This document shows, piece by piece, positions 44,517 through 52,455 of a DNA stretch of 64,000 nucleotides. The stretch is from JAEUHQ01 sp964538915 (GTDB lineage Bacteria > Planctomycetota > UBA1135 > UBA2386). Position 1 is the first letter of the stretch. Every line of letters starts with the position of its first letter. The notes under the pieces were generated by a model. It did no database searches. It had not been told where the DNA came from and was given only the letters and a program-made list of their open reading frames with translations. Position numbers and translations under genes: made by a program. Where the stretch lies: contig CAZIFB010000010.1 of NCBI GenBank assembly GCA_964538915.1, positions 50,938 through 114,937 on the forward strand, written 5' to 3'.

Positions 44517-45953
44517 TCAGCCGCAGCCAGCGATGACTTCGATCGAACGGCGTGTGTTCAGCATGAGGCGCGCAGGTTCGGCGATCTCGACGCCGGGGAT
44601 CCAGAGTATCCGGTCGTTGGCGTCGACGACGAGCGGCAGGCGGTCGCGGTCGAAGCGCGGGACGTGGCGGCTCTGCAGGAAGCGGCGCAGATCGATCGCG
44701 CGCGGCTGTCCGAGCGGTTGCACGACGTCGCCGGGACGCCGCGTGCGGAGGCGCCAGGGCAACGGCGCGTGGCGCGGATCGAGAAGGGCGCGGAAGCGGC
44801 CGGCCTCGGTCGGCGACGGCACGAGCGGGGGCACCGGATGTTCGAACGCCTCGAGCCACCACTCGGTCGCGCCGAAGCGTTGGCGACCGCCATCGACGTG
44901 GAACAACTGACCGCCGTCGTGCGTGCGCGGGGGGGCGCCGGCGCGGTCGGGGTCGACGAGCAGGAGTCCGTCGCGCGTGCGCTCGAGCAGGAGGCCGCCG
45001 CGACCCTGCAGCCGTTTGCCGTCGGGCTTCTTCAGCAGCTCCACCGCGCGGTCGAGCCATGCGGGCAACGGCGAAGTTCCCCGTGTGTCGAGGCTTGCGT
45101 GCGCCTGGCGCAGTGCTTCGGCGACGAAGGGTTCGTTGCCTTCTTCGATCGAGCGCAGGTCGAGTTCGAGGCGCCAGGTGGTCTTGCGACGCGCCCGCTG
45201 CGTGAGGATGCGCAGGCCTTGTGCCTCGACGATCTCGTTCGCCGCGCGCGCCGTGCTCGCGACGGTCATCAGCGCGACGTCGAGACCGACACCCAGGGCT
45301 TCGCGCAGCTGCGGGATCGTCTCGAGGCGCAGACGATTTCGCGCGTAGCCGAGGTCGGCGTTCGTGCTGTCCTCGTACGGATGCTCGCCGAGTTGCCGGG
45401 CCAGACCCTCGAGCGTGGTGCGGCGGGTGCGGAGCAGCGGACGCACGAGCAGCATCCGGTGCTCGCCGTGGCCGAGCCAGCGCGCCTCGGGGATGCCGGC
45501 GAGTCCGCGTGGACCGGTGCCGCGCAGCATGCGGAACAGCACGGTCTCGAGGTTGTCGTCCGCATGATGCGCGGTGACGAGCATGCCGGCGCCGACGTCG
45601 CGTCCCGTCTGCAGCAGCTCGGCGTACCGACCTCGGCGCAGCCAGTCCTCGCTCGGTCGCGCGTCAGCGGGGGAGAGGCGGCGGACCGTCAGGGGGACAT
45701 CCAGCCGGTCGCAGAGGGCGGCGACGTGTTCGGCGGTGCGGCGGCTGTCCGGACGCACCCCGTGGTCCACGTGGCAGACGTGCAGCGGACCCGGCAGTCG
45801 GCCTTCCTGCTGCAGCCGGTGCAGCGCGCGGAGCAGCACCGTGCTGTCGACGCCGCCCGATACCGCCGCCAGCACCGGGCGTTCCGCGACGACGTTCTCG
45901 AACCGGCAGAGGCACCGGGAACAGGCGTCCAGCAGGCGAACGAAACTGTCCAT
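44517..45953 (-). CDS. tilS: tRNA(Ile)-lysidine synthase
   Basis: Converts C34 to lysidine in tRNA-Ile CAU using ATP and lysine. The 478-residue protein has the PP-loop AVSGGVDSTVLL, CHVDHGVRPDSRRTAEHV and AHHADDNLETVLFR, plus the DSTNADLGYARNRLRLE segment. The C-terminal domain has WRLRTRRPGDVVQPLG and RRFLQSRHVPRFDRD. The gene starts 76 bases from gap and its start codon overlaps the gap -35 box. Length is within the range of two-domain TilS. Confidence 0.93.
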   Translation of the reverse strand: MDSFVRLLDACSRCLCRFENVVAERPVLAAVSGGVDSTVLLRALHRLQQEGRLPGPLHVCHVDHGVRPDSRRTAEHVAALCDRLDVPLTVRRLSPADARPSEDWLRRGRYAELLQTGRDVGAGMLVTAHHADDNLETVLFRMLRGTGPRGLAGIPEARWLGHGEHRMLLVRPLLRTRRTTLEGLARQLGEHPYEDSTNADLGYARNRLRLETIPQLREALGVGLDVALMTVASTARAANEIVEAQGLRILTQRARRKTTWRLELDLRSIEEGNEPFVAEALRQAHASLDTRGTSPLPAWLDRAVELLKKPDGKRLQGRGGLLLERTRDGLLLVDPDRAGAPPRTHDGGQLFHVDGGRQRFGATEWWLEAFEHPVPPLVPSPTEAGRFRALLDPRHAPLPWRLRTRRPGDVVQPLGQPRAIDLRRFLQSRHVPRFDRDRLPLVVDANDRILWIPGVEIAEPARLMLNTRRSIEVIAGCG

Positions 45954-45980
45954 TGGCTCGGGAGGGCTTGCCGGTAGACT
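45953..45980 (+). promoter_or_regulatory. Promoter of the gap-pgk operon
   Basis: TTGGCT at 45953-45958 and TAGACT at 45975-45980, spaced 16. A 40-base leader with AGGAG near 46013-46018 precedes the ATG of gap, so this message has a normal ribosome binding site, unlike several leaderless neighbours. Confidence 0.7.
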
Positions 45981-46029
45981 GCTCGGCCGATTTTCCGCGC
46001 AGCAACCACCAACAGGAGCTTATCTCGTC

Positions 46030-47079
46030 ATGGCCATCCGGGTCGCCATCAACGGTTTCGGTCGCATCGGCCGCCTCGTCTTCCGCGCCCTCGTCGAGCA
46101 GGGCATGCAGGGCAAGACGCTGGACGTCGTCGCGGTGGGTGACATCGTCCCCGCCGACAACCTCGCCTACTTGCTGAAGTACGACTCGGCGCAGGGTCGG
46201 TTCGCCGGCACGGTGAGCTCGAAGAAGTCGGCGGCGGACAAGGCGGAAGACGACGTGCTGGTGGTGAACGGCAAGGACATCCTCGTCGTGAGCGCGAAGA
46301 CCCCGGCCGAGCTGCCGTGGCAGAAGCTCGGCGTCGACATCGTGATCGAGAGCACGGGCCTGTTCACCGACGCGGAGAAGGCCAAGGGCCACCTCACCGC
46401 GGGCGCGAAGAAGGTCATCATCTCGGCGCCGGCGAAGGGCGAGGACATCACGGTGGTGCTCGGCGTCAACGACGACAAGCTCGACCTGCAGAAGCACCAG
46501 ATCATCAGCAACGCGTCCTGCACGACGAACTGCCTCGCGCCGCTCGTGCACGTGATCCTGAAGGAGGGCTTCGGCCTCGCCGAGGGCCTGATGACCACCG
46601 TGCACGCCTACACCGCGACGCAGAAGACGGTCGACGGCCCGAGCAAGAAGGACTGGAAGGGCGGGCGCACCGCGGCGCAGAACATCATCCCGTCGACGAC
46701 CGGCGCGGCGAAGGCCGTGGCGCTCGTGCTGCCGGAAGTGAAGGGCAAGCTGACGGGCATGTCGTTCCGCGTGCCGGTGCCGACGGTGTCGGTGGTGGAC
46801 CTGACGTTCAAGACGACGAAGGACACCTCGCTCGACGAGATCAAGAAGGCGATCAAGCGCGCGTCCGAGACCTACATGAAGGGCATCCTCGAGTACACCG
46901 AGGAGGAGGTCGTGTCGTCCGACTTCATCCACTGCAAGGCGTCGTCGATCTTCGACGCCGGCAGCTCGATCGAGCTGAACAAGAACTTCTTCAAGCTCGT
47001 GAGCTGGTACGACAACGAGTGGGGCTACAGCAATCGCGTCGTCGAGTTGACCCAGAAGGTCGCCCAAGGGCTGCGCTGA
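46030..47079 (+). CDS. gap: Glyceraldehyde-3-phosphate dehydrogenase, type I
   Basis: Oxidises glyceraldehyde 3-phosphate to 1,3-bisphosphoglycerate in glycolysis. The 349-residue protein has the NAD-binding INGFGRIGRLVFRAL, catalytic Cys164 in NASCTTNCLAPLVH, TTVHAYTATQK with the active-site His, and SWYDNEWGYSNRVVEL near the C-terminus. Length is about ten residues above typical. A ribosome binding site and promoter are clear. pgk follows after 13 bases. Confidence 0.96.
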   Translation: MAIRVAINGFGRIGRLVFRALVEQGMQGKTLDVVAVGDIVPADNLAYLLKYDSAQGRFAGTVSSKKSAADKAEDDVLVVNGKDILVVSAKTPAELPWQKLGVDIVIESTGLFTDAEKAKGHLTAGAKKVIISAPAKGEDITVVLGVNDDKLDLQKHQIISNASCTTNCLAPLVHVILKEGFGLAEGLMTTVHAYTATQKTVDGPSKKDWKGGRTAAQNIIPSTTGAAKAVALVLPEVKGKLTGMSFRVPVPTVSVVDLTFKTTKDTSLDEIKKAIKRASETYMKGILEYTEEEVVSSDFIHCKASSIFDAGSSIELNKNFFKLVSWYDNEWGYSNRVVELTQKVAQGLR

Positions 47080-47092
47080 GTCGCGCTCTGCC

Positions 47093-48343
47093 ATGGCGAC
47101 CTTCAAGACGCTGCGCGACCTGCCCCTGGCGGGGCAGCGCGTGCTGATGCGCGTCGACTTCAACGTCCCGCAGGACAAGGCGACGCTCGCGATCACCAAC
47201 AACCAGCGCATCGTCTCGGCGCTGCCGACGATCCGCTACGTGCTCGAGAAGGGCGCGTCGCTCGTGCTGATGTCGCACCTCGGCCGTCCGGACGGCCAGA
47301 GGGTCGCGAAGTACTCGCTGAAGCCCGTCGCGGTGGAACTGCAGCGCCTGCTCGGCAAGCCCGTGACGTTCCTCGACGACTGCGTCGGCCCGGCGGTCGA
47401 GGCCGCGTGCGCGAAGGGCAAGTTGAGGGCCGGCGACGTCGTGCTGCTCGAGAACGTGCGCTTCCACCTGGAGGAGGAAGGCAAGGTCAAGGTGAAGAAC
47501 AAGGACGGCACCGAGACCAGCCGGAAGGCGGAGCCCGCGGCGATCGAGGCGTTCCGCACGAGCCTGAAGAAGCTCGGCGACGTCTACGTGAACGACGCCT
47601 TCGGCACCGCGCACCGCGCACACAGTTCCGTCGCCGGCATCGCTGGGCTGCCGTGTGCGGCCGGCTTCCTGATGCAGCAGGAACTCGACGCGTTCGGCAA
47701 GGTGCTGCAGAACCCCGCGCGGCCGTTCGTCGCGATCCTCGGCGGTGCGAAGGTCAGCGACAAGCTGCCCGTGATCGAGAACCTGCTGCCCAAGGTCGAC
47801 ACGCTGATCATCGGCGGTGCGATGGCCTACACGTTCCTCGTGCAGATGGGGCAGAAGGTCGGCAAGTCGCTGGTCGAGAAGGACCTCGTCGAAGCGGCGG
47901 GCAAGGTGCTCGCGGCGGCGAAGGCGTCCGGCAAGAAGCTGTTGCTGCCCGTCGATCACGTCTGCGCGGCCGAGTTCAAGGCGGACAGCGCGGCGAGCGT
48001 GCAGACGTCGATCCCCGACGGATTGATGGGCCTCGACATCGGGCCTGTGACGGTGAAGAACTACGTCGTCGCGCTCGCGGGCAGCAAGACCGTCATGTGG
48101 AACGGGCCGATGGGTGTGTTCGAGATGGACGCCTTCTGCAAGGGCACCGAAGCGGTCGCGCAGGCGGTCGCCCAGGCGACCGCCGCGGGCGCGTTCACCG
48201 TGGTCGGCGGTGGCGACTCCGTCGCGGCGGCCGAAAAGCTCGGCATCACGACGAAGCTGTCGCACGTGTCGACCGGCGGCGGCGCCTCGCTCGAGCTGCT
48301 CGAGGGCAAGGTGCTGCCCGGCGTGAAGGCTCTCTCCGGCTGA
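47093..48343 (+). CDS. pgk: Phosphoglycerate kinase
   Basis: Transfers the acyl phosphate of 1,3-bisphosphoglycerate to ADP. The 416-residue protein has RVLMRVDFNVPQDK, MSHLGRPDGQR, VVLLENVRFHLEEEG, YVNDAFGTAHRAHSS, LGGAKVSDKLPVI and the nucleotide loop VVGGGDSVAAAEKLG. All substrate motifs are present. It is cotranscribed with gap and followed by a perfect hairpin that probably ends the operon. Confidence 0.96.
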   Translation: MATFKTLRDLPLAGQRVLMRVDFNVPQDKATLAITNNQRIVSALPTIRYVLEKGASLVLMSHLGRPDGQRVAKYSLKPVAVELQRLLGKPVTFLDDCVGPAVEAACAKGKLRAGDVVLLENVRFHLEEEGKVKVKNKDGTETSRKAEPAAIEAFRTSLKKLGDVYVNDAFGTAHRAHSSVAGIAGLPCAAGFLMQQELDAFGKVLQNPARPFVAILGGAKVSDKLPVIENLLPKVDTLIIGGAMAYTFLVQMGQKVGKSLVEKDLVEAAGKVLAAAKASGKKLLLPVDHVCAAEFKADSAASVQTSIPDGLMGLDIGPVTVKNYVVALAGSKTVMWNGPMGVFEMDAFCKGTEAVAQAVAQATAAGAFTVVGGGDSVAAAEKLGITTKLSHVSTGGGASLELLEGKVLPGVKALSG

Positions 48344-48380
48344 CGAAGAAGATCCAGGTCCGGGCTCTCGGTCGCTCCCT

Positions 48381-48402
48381 CGTGGCCGTCGGCGCGGCCA
48401 CG
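48381..48402. terminator. Hairpin between convergent pgk and HAD gene
   Basis: CGTGGCCG (48381-48388) and CGGCCACG (48395-48402) form a perfect 8-base stem with a 6-base loop, lying in the 109-base convergent gap. No clear T-tract follows; terminators in GC-rich genomes often lack one. Confidence 0.5.
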
Positions 48403-48452
48403 CGGAGTCTTCGAAACCGACTTCGCCTCACGCCCTCGGACGCGCGACGCCG

Positions 48453-49031
48453 TCAGACGCGCAGCGAGTATTCGAACTGGTTCACGCGCGCGACGGCGCT
48501 CCAGAGGTCGTCTTCGACGAAGTGCGGGTCGACGGTGAACTCGCCGTCGGTGCCGCCCTTGCCGGTGCGCAGCAGGATCGTGCCGAGTTCGGCGCGTTGG
48601 CCGGCGAGCACGTCGGCCGTCGTGTGGCCGATCATCCAGCTGCGCTGCAGGTTCAGGTCGAACTCCTGCTGTGCCATCTTGAAGATGCCCGGGCCAGGCT
48701 TGCGGAACACGCTCTCCTTGCGGAAGCGCCCCTTGCCCTTCGGGTGGTAGGGGCAGCTGTAGATCTTGGCGATCGGGATCTGTTCGGCGTGCAGGCGCTG
48801 CAGCAGCACCTCGCAGAACTTCGTGAAGTCGCGCTCCTTCATCTCGCCAAAGGCGATGTCGGGGCGGCTCGTCGCAATGAACAGGCGGAACTGGCGCGAA
48901 TCGATGCGGGCGAGGGCTTCGAGGGCGCGGTCGAGGAAGCGGATGCTGCCGTCTTCGGCGAGGCGCGCCTCGGGGACCAGCACGCCGTCGAGTTCGAAGA
49001 AGAGACCCTGCTTGTCGGGGATCTTGGCCAT
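48453..49031 (-). CDS. GmhB-like HAD-IIIA protein with lost catalytic and zinc residues
   Basis: A 192-residue protein aligned with heptose-bisphosphate phosphatase GmhB / histidinol phosphatase. Fold landmarks remain: GLFFELDGVL, RLFIATSRPD, YSCPYHPKG, VFRKPGPGIF and MIGHTTADVLAG. However the usual nucleophile Asp is Glu13 (E-L-D instead of D-R-D), the second zinc pair Cys-X-Cys is S-V-F, and the conserved GD of motif IV is GH. Asp15 and the later Asp (TADV) remain. It is therefore probably not a normal zinc-structured phosphatase. ATG 49031 fits the fold start. No heptose pathway genes are near. Confidence 0.72.
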   Translation of the reverse strand: MAKIPDKQGLFFELDGVLVPEARLAEDGSIRFLDRALEALARIDSRQFRLFIATSRPDIAFGEMKERDFTKFCEVLLQRLHAEQIPIAKIYSCPYHPKGKGRFRKESVFRKPGPGIFKMAQQEFDLNLQRSWMIGHTTADVLAGQRAELGTILLRTGKGGTDGEFTVDPHFVEDDLWSAVARVNQFEYSLRV

Positions 49032-49236
49032 TCGGGGGAAGCGTTCGGAGGAGGGGGTGGGACCGGGGTCCCGTGCCCCCTTGGCATCGGCTCGTCCACG
49101 CGCCGCCTTGAAGATCAGGGAGAATTGCCCTGGTCGGCGGGGTGTTGTGCGTTCCAACAGAAACCCTGGCCACGGCACACCCTGGGCGCGTAGGGGCAGG
49201 CATACTCTTGCGCGCTCCCTCACCCCGCTATCCAGC

Positions 49237-49794
49237 TTGAGTCAGCGCCCCGACAACGAGTTGATGCTTCGCGTTCAGGCCGGAGACCTGGATGCGTTCT
49301 CCGAGCTGGTAGCACGGTTCCAAGACATGGTCCACGGACTGGCCATCAGCATCCTTCGGCGCCCGGAAGACGCCGAAGAAGCGACCCAGGACACGTTCCT
49401 GAAGCTGTTCCGTGCGCGCGGACAGTTCGATGGGGCGCGCGCGCTCGAACCATGGTTGCTGCGGATCGCGGGCAACGCCTGCCGCGACAAGCTGCGTCGG
49501 CGGCGCGCGGCGTCGCTGCCGAACGGACGGGCCGAGGATCGTGACCTGTTCGAGCTGCCCGACGCGCGCCTCCAGCAGGGCGTGGTTCGCCAGGCGCTCG
49601 ACCACACCGTGCGCGGTGAACTCGAGCAGCTGAGCGACAAGGTTCGGATGCCGCTCGAACTCAAGTACCTGCGCGGTCTCACCAACCAGCAGATCGCCGA
49701 CGCGCTCGGTGTGTCGCTGAGCAGCGTCAAGGTGCAGCTGGCCCGCGGCAAGGACATCCTGGCGAGCCGTCTCCATGGGGTGCGTGAAGCATGA
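49237..49794 (+). CDS. ECF-type RNA polymerase sigma factor
   Basis: A 185-residue sigma factor with region 2 (LVARFQDMVHGLAISILRRPEDAEEATQDTFLKLF) and region 4 (MPLELKYLRGLTNQQIADALGVSLSSVKVQL). The start codon is TTG 49237 (SQRPDNELMLRVQAGD, the usual N-terminus of related sigma factors) or ATG 49264. It overlaps the next gene, a zinc-binding anti-sigma-like protein, by ATGA. TACTCT at 49203-49208 is a possible -10 box. It probably controls envelope functions. Confidence 0.9.
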   Translation: MSQRPDNELMLRVQAGDLDAFSELVARFQDMVHGLAISILRRPEDAEEATQDTFLKLFRARGQFDGARALEPWLLRIAGNACRDKLRRRRAASLPNGRAEDRDLFELPDARLQQGVVRQALDHTVRGELEQLSDKVRMPLELKYLRGLTNQQIADALGVSLSSVKVQLARGKDILASRLHGVREA

Positions 49795-52376
49795 GCGAGC
49801 AACACCCACGCCCGCCGCTGCGCGCCCCGCTGCACCAGCCGCCGAATCCCGCGGACCTGCGGCGCGAGCCGCCCGCGAACTCGGACTGCGCGCGGGTTCG
49901 CGGTCTCATGCGCGACTTCGCCGACGGCGATCTCGATGCCGCCGCGCGTCGCGAGGTCGAAGAGCATGCGCACCGTTGCCACGTGTGCGCCGTCGAGTTG
50001 TCGCGCGCCGAGCACGAGGTCGTGCGTCTGCGCCGCGCGTTCGCGCAGATGCAGGACGAAGAGTCCGCCGCGGTGCCGCCGCTCGGTCGCGACTTCGCGT
50101 CGCGCGTGGTGCAGCGGCTCGTGCTCGACGAAACGTCGTCGTTCCCGACCGAGGCGGTGGTTGCCGCGGTGCGGGTCGGTGCTGCGCGCGCGCGAGCCGC
50201 GGCTCGCCCGGCTCCGGCTCGCTTCGCCCCGAGCGTGCTCCTGAGCGTTGCCGCGGCCCTGCTCGTGTTGGTGGCCGGGGCGGCGTGGTGGTTCGGAGGC
50301 GACGATCGCGCACCGGATCGTTCGGCGCGGCTCGTGGTCACCGAGGCGCGTGGTGCCATCGGTCCGAACGGCCGCCGCTGGGGCGTGGGGGACGGGCTCG
50401 GTGAAGCGCAGCTCTTGTCCGTTGGCGCCGCCGGCGAAGCCCACCTCGAATGGCACGACGTGTCGTCGGGGTCCCAGCCCGCGGCGATGCTCGAGCTCGA
50501 CGGCAACGCCAGCCTCATGCTCCAGGACGGAGCGCCGGTGCTGTTGAACGGTACCGTGCGGATCGAGACCCTTCGGCCCGTGTCGTTGTCCGTGAAGGAC
50601 GGCGCTCTCCTGCAATTCGGCGTCGGTGAGTACCTCGTCGCGGCAGACGCGGTCGACACGATGCTCGCGGAAGGTGCGGCGCTGCAGGATCCCCTGGCGT
50701 CGGCGCCGAGCGATCTGCGGTTCGAACTCGAAGTGCTCAGCGGTGAGTCGGCGCGCATCACACGGTCCGACATCGGCCCGACCCTCGTGGCGCAGGGCAC
50801 GGTCGGCGTCTACGGCGGCGGCGCCGTGACGACGCGGCCGTCTTTGAGTGGTGGGGCGAACAGCGAATTCGCCGGGCGCGGCCCGGAGACCACGCAGGTG
50901 GCGTCGGCGCAGCCGACGATCTCGGCGTTCGTCAACGAACGCTCCGGCGTGCCGAGCGTCGGCACGACCATGCTGCTCGCCTACGCCGCGCATTCCGCGG
51001 CGCACCTGGGCTATGGCGCGACCAACGCGAACGGCGCGTTCGTGCTGAACACGGAGTTCGCGGCCGAGACCGACTTCGCGGTGATGCAGGCGACTCCGCC
51101 TGCTACGCGGCTCGAACTGGGCCTTCGTGCGCCGGACGCGTATCGGCTGCTGCGGCAAGGCGCCGAGGCTCGGTGTACATCGTCGATCCTTCTCGACGTG
51201 TCGGCTCCCCTCTCGGGAACCGTGGTGGACGAGCAGGGCGACCCGAAGCTCGGCGCACGGGTGGTGCCGTGCGTCGTCGACGAGTTGTTCGGCACGCTGT
51301 TGCCGCTGCTCGGCCGCCTCGCCTACACGGACCAGGATGGCCGGTTCGAGATTCGTCAGCTGCCGGTGCAGCTGCCGAAGCACCAGTACCTCGCGCTCCT
51401 CCTGGCCTACGGCGGGCTGCAACCGGTGGTCGTGCCCGTGCCGGTCCGCGGCGACATCGCGGCACTCCTGCCGCTCGGCTCGCTCGTGCTGCCGCCGCTG
51501 CGAACCATCCGGCTGCACCAGTTGCCGGCGCACACGACGGTGACGGTTCTCGAGGAGATCGACGACCTGCCGCGCGGGTCTGCAGCGTGGCAGCGCACCT
51601 TCACGACCGACGCCTACGGACGCGTGTCGATGGCGGCGGTTGGCACGGGTGATCTGTGGGTGCGCGTCGGCAGCGACGCCAATGCCATCTTGCTGCGCCT
51701 CGTGCTCGACGAGATGGGCAGTGGCGGTGGTTCACCGCGCTACCACCCGTCGTCGACGGTGTCGCCGATGGCCTCGGTGTTCGATCCGCTGAGCCCATTG
51801 CCTGGTGCCGACGTGCTGCTCACGAGCACCTTCCGCCACCAGGTCTTCCAGTGCGCGCCCGTCGAGACCGCTTCGGGCCTGGCACTCCGGGTGGTGGACT
51901 CGCTCGATCGGGCGGTGCCCGAAGCCCAGGTTTTCGCCGTGACGCCGACCGGCCCCCGCGGCCGAGCGGCCGCGCGGTTCCTCGGTTTCACGTCTGCGAA
52001 CGGCGTCATGTCGCTCGAAGCGGTTTCGCAGGGCGGCGACGTCGTGGTGATCGCACCCGACGGCGCAGCGAGCTACGTCGCTTCGCCGCAGCAGGAGTTG
52101 CTGCAGGTCCACGTCACGGTCTCCGGCCTCGGCCGCGTGCTCGTGGCGCCGAATCTCCGCCCGATGGGCAACGCCGCCGACCGCGCGGTGCCGGTCCGTC
52201 TGCAATCGCTCGGGCCGGTGTTGCCCGGACTCGAGGTCTCCCTGATGCGGTTTGCCTGCGAAGCGAGCGGGTGGGAAGTCACCGGCATTCCGCCTGGCAC
52301 CTACCGTGTGACCGTCGGGGAGAACTCGCCGCGCATGGTGATCGTGTCCGCGAGCGGGCTCGGCGTCGTGCAGTAG
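49791..52376 (+). CDS. Putative anti-sigma factor with zf-HC2 motif and very large external region
   Basis: An 861-residue protein coupled to the ECF sigma gene. The cytoplasmic N-terminus has the anti-sigma zinc motif H59-x3-C63-x2-C66 plus Cys33. One membrane helix (about 148-168, SVLLSVAAALLVLVAGAAWW) follows. The rest, about 690 residues, is outside: a FecR-like beta region (about 180-330; RLVVTEARGAIGPNG, NGTVRIETLRPVSLSV) and repeated carboxypeptidase-regulatory-like modules (APLSGTVVDEQGDPKLGARV; LRVVDSLDRAVPEAQVF). ASD-type anti-sigmas are usually 200-300 residues, so this is exceptional. Confidence 0.82.
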   Translation: MSEQHPRPPLRAPLHQPPNPADLRREPPANSDCARVRGLMRDFADGDLDAAARREVEEHAHRCHVCAVELSRAEHEVVRLRRAFAQMQDEESAAVPPLGRDFASRVVQRLVLDETSSFPTEAVVAAVRVGAARARAAARPAPARFAPSVLLSVAAALLVLVAGAAWWFGGDDRAPDRSARLVVTEARGAIGPNGRRWGVGDGLGEAQLLSVGAAGEAHLEWHDVSSGSQPAAMLELDGNASLMLQDGAPVLLNGTVRIETLRPVSLSVKDGALLQFGVGEYLVAADAVDTMLAEGAALQDPLASAPSDLRFELEVLSGESARITRSDIGPTLVAQGTVGVYGGGAVTTRPSLSGGANSEFAGRGPETTQVASAQPTISAFVNERSGVPSVGTTMLLAYAAHSAAHLGYGATNANGAFVLNTEFAAETDFAVMQATPPATRLELGLRAPDAYRLLRQGAEARCTSSILLDVSAPLSGTVVDEQGDPKLGARVVPCVVDELFGTLLPLLGRLAYTDQDGRFEIRQLPVQLPKHQYLALLLAYGGLQPVVVPVPVRGDIAALLPLGSLVLPPLRTIRLHQLPAHTTVTVLEEIDDLPRGSAAWQRTFTTDAYGRVSMAAVGTGDLWVRVGSDANAILLRLVLDEMGSGGGSPRYHPSSTVSPMASVFDPLSPLPGADVLLTSTFRHQVFQCAPVETASGLALRVVDSLDRAVPEAQVFAVTPTGPRGRAAARFLGFTSANGVMSLEAVSQGGDVVVIAPDGAASYVASPQQELLQVHVTVSGLGRVLVAPNLRPMGNAADRAVPVRLQSLGPVLPGLEVSLMRFACEASGWEVTGIPPGTYRVTVGENSPRMVIVSASGLGVVQ

Positions 52377-52418
52377 CGGCGGCGTGAGGTGGCTGCAGCG
52401 CCGCCTCGCCGCGGAGCG

Positions 52419-52448
52419 TTGGCGCGCATCGGCCGCAGGCCCTACCGT
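52419..52448 (+). promoter_or_regulatory. Promoter of the TIGR03546/TIGR03545 fusion gene, leaderless type
   Basis: TTGGCG at 52419-52424 and TACCGT at 52443-52448, spaced 18. The -10 box ends 7 bases before the ATG at 52456. The same pair of hexamers precedes miaE. Confidence 0.55.
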
Positions 52449-52455
52449 TCCGCGC

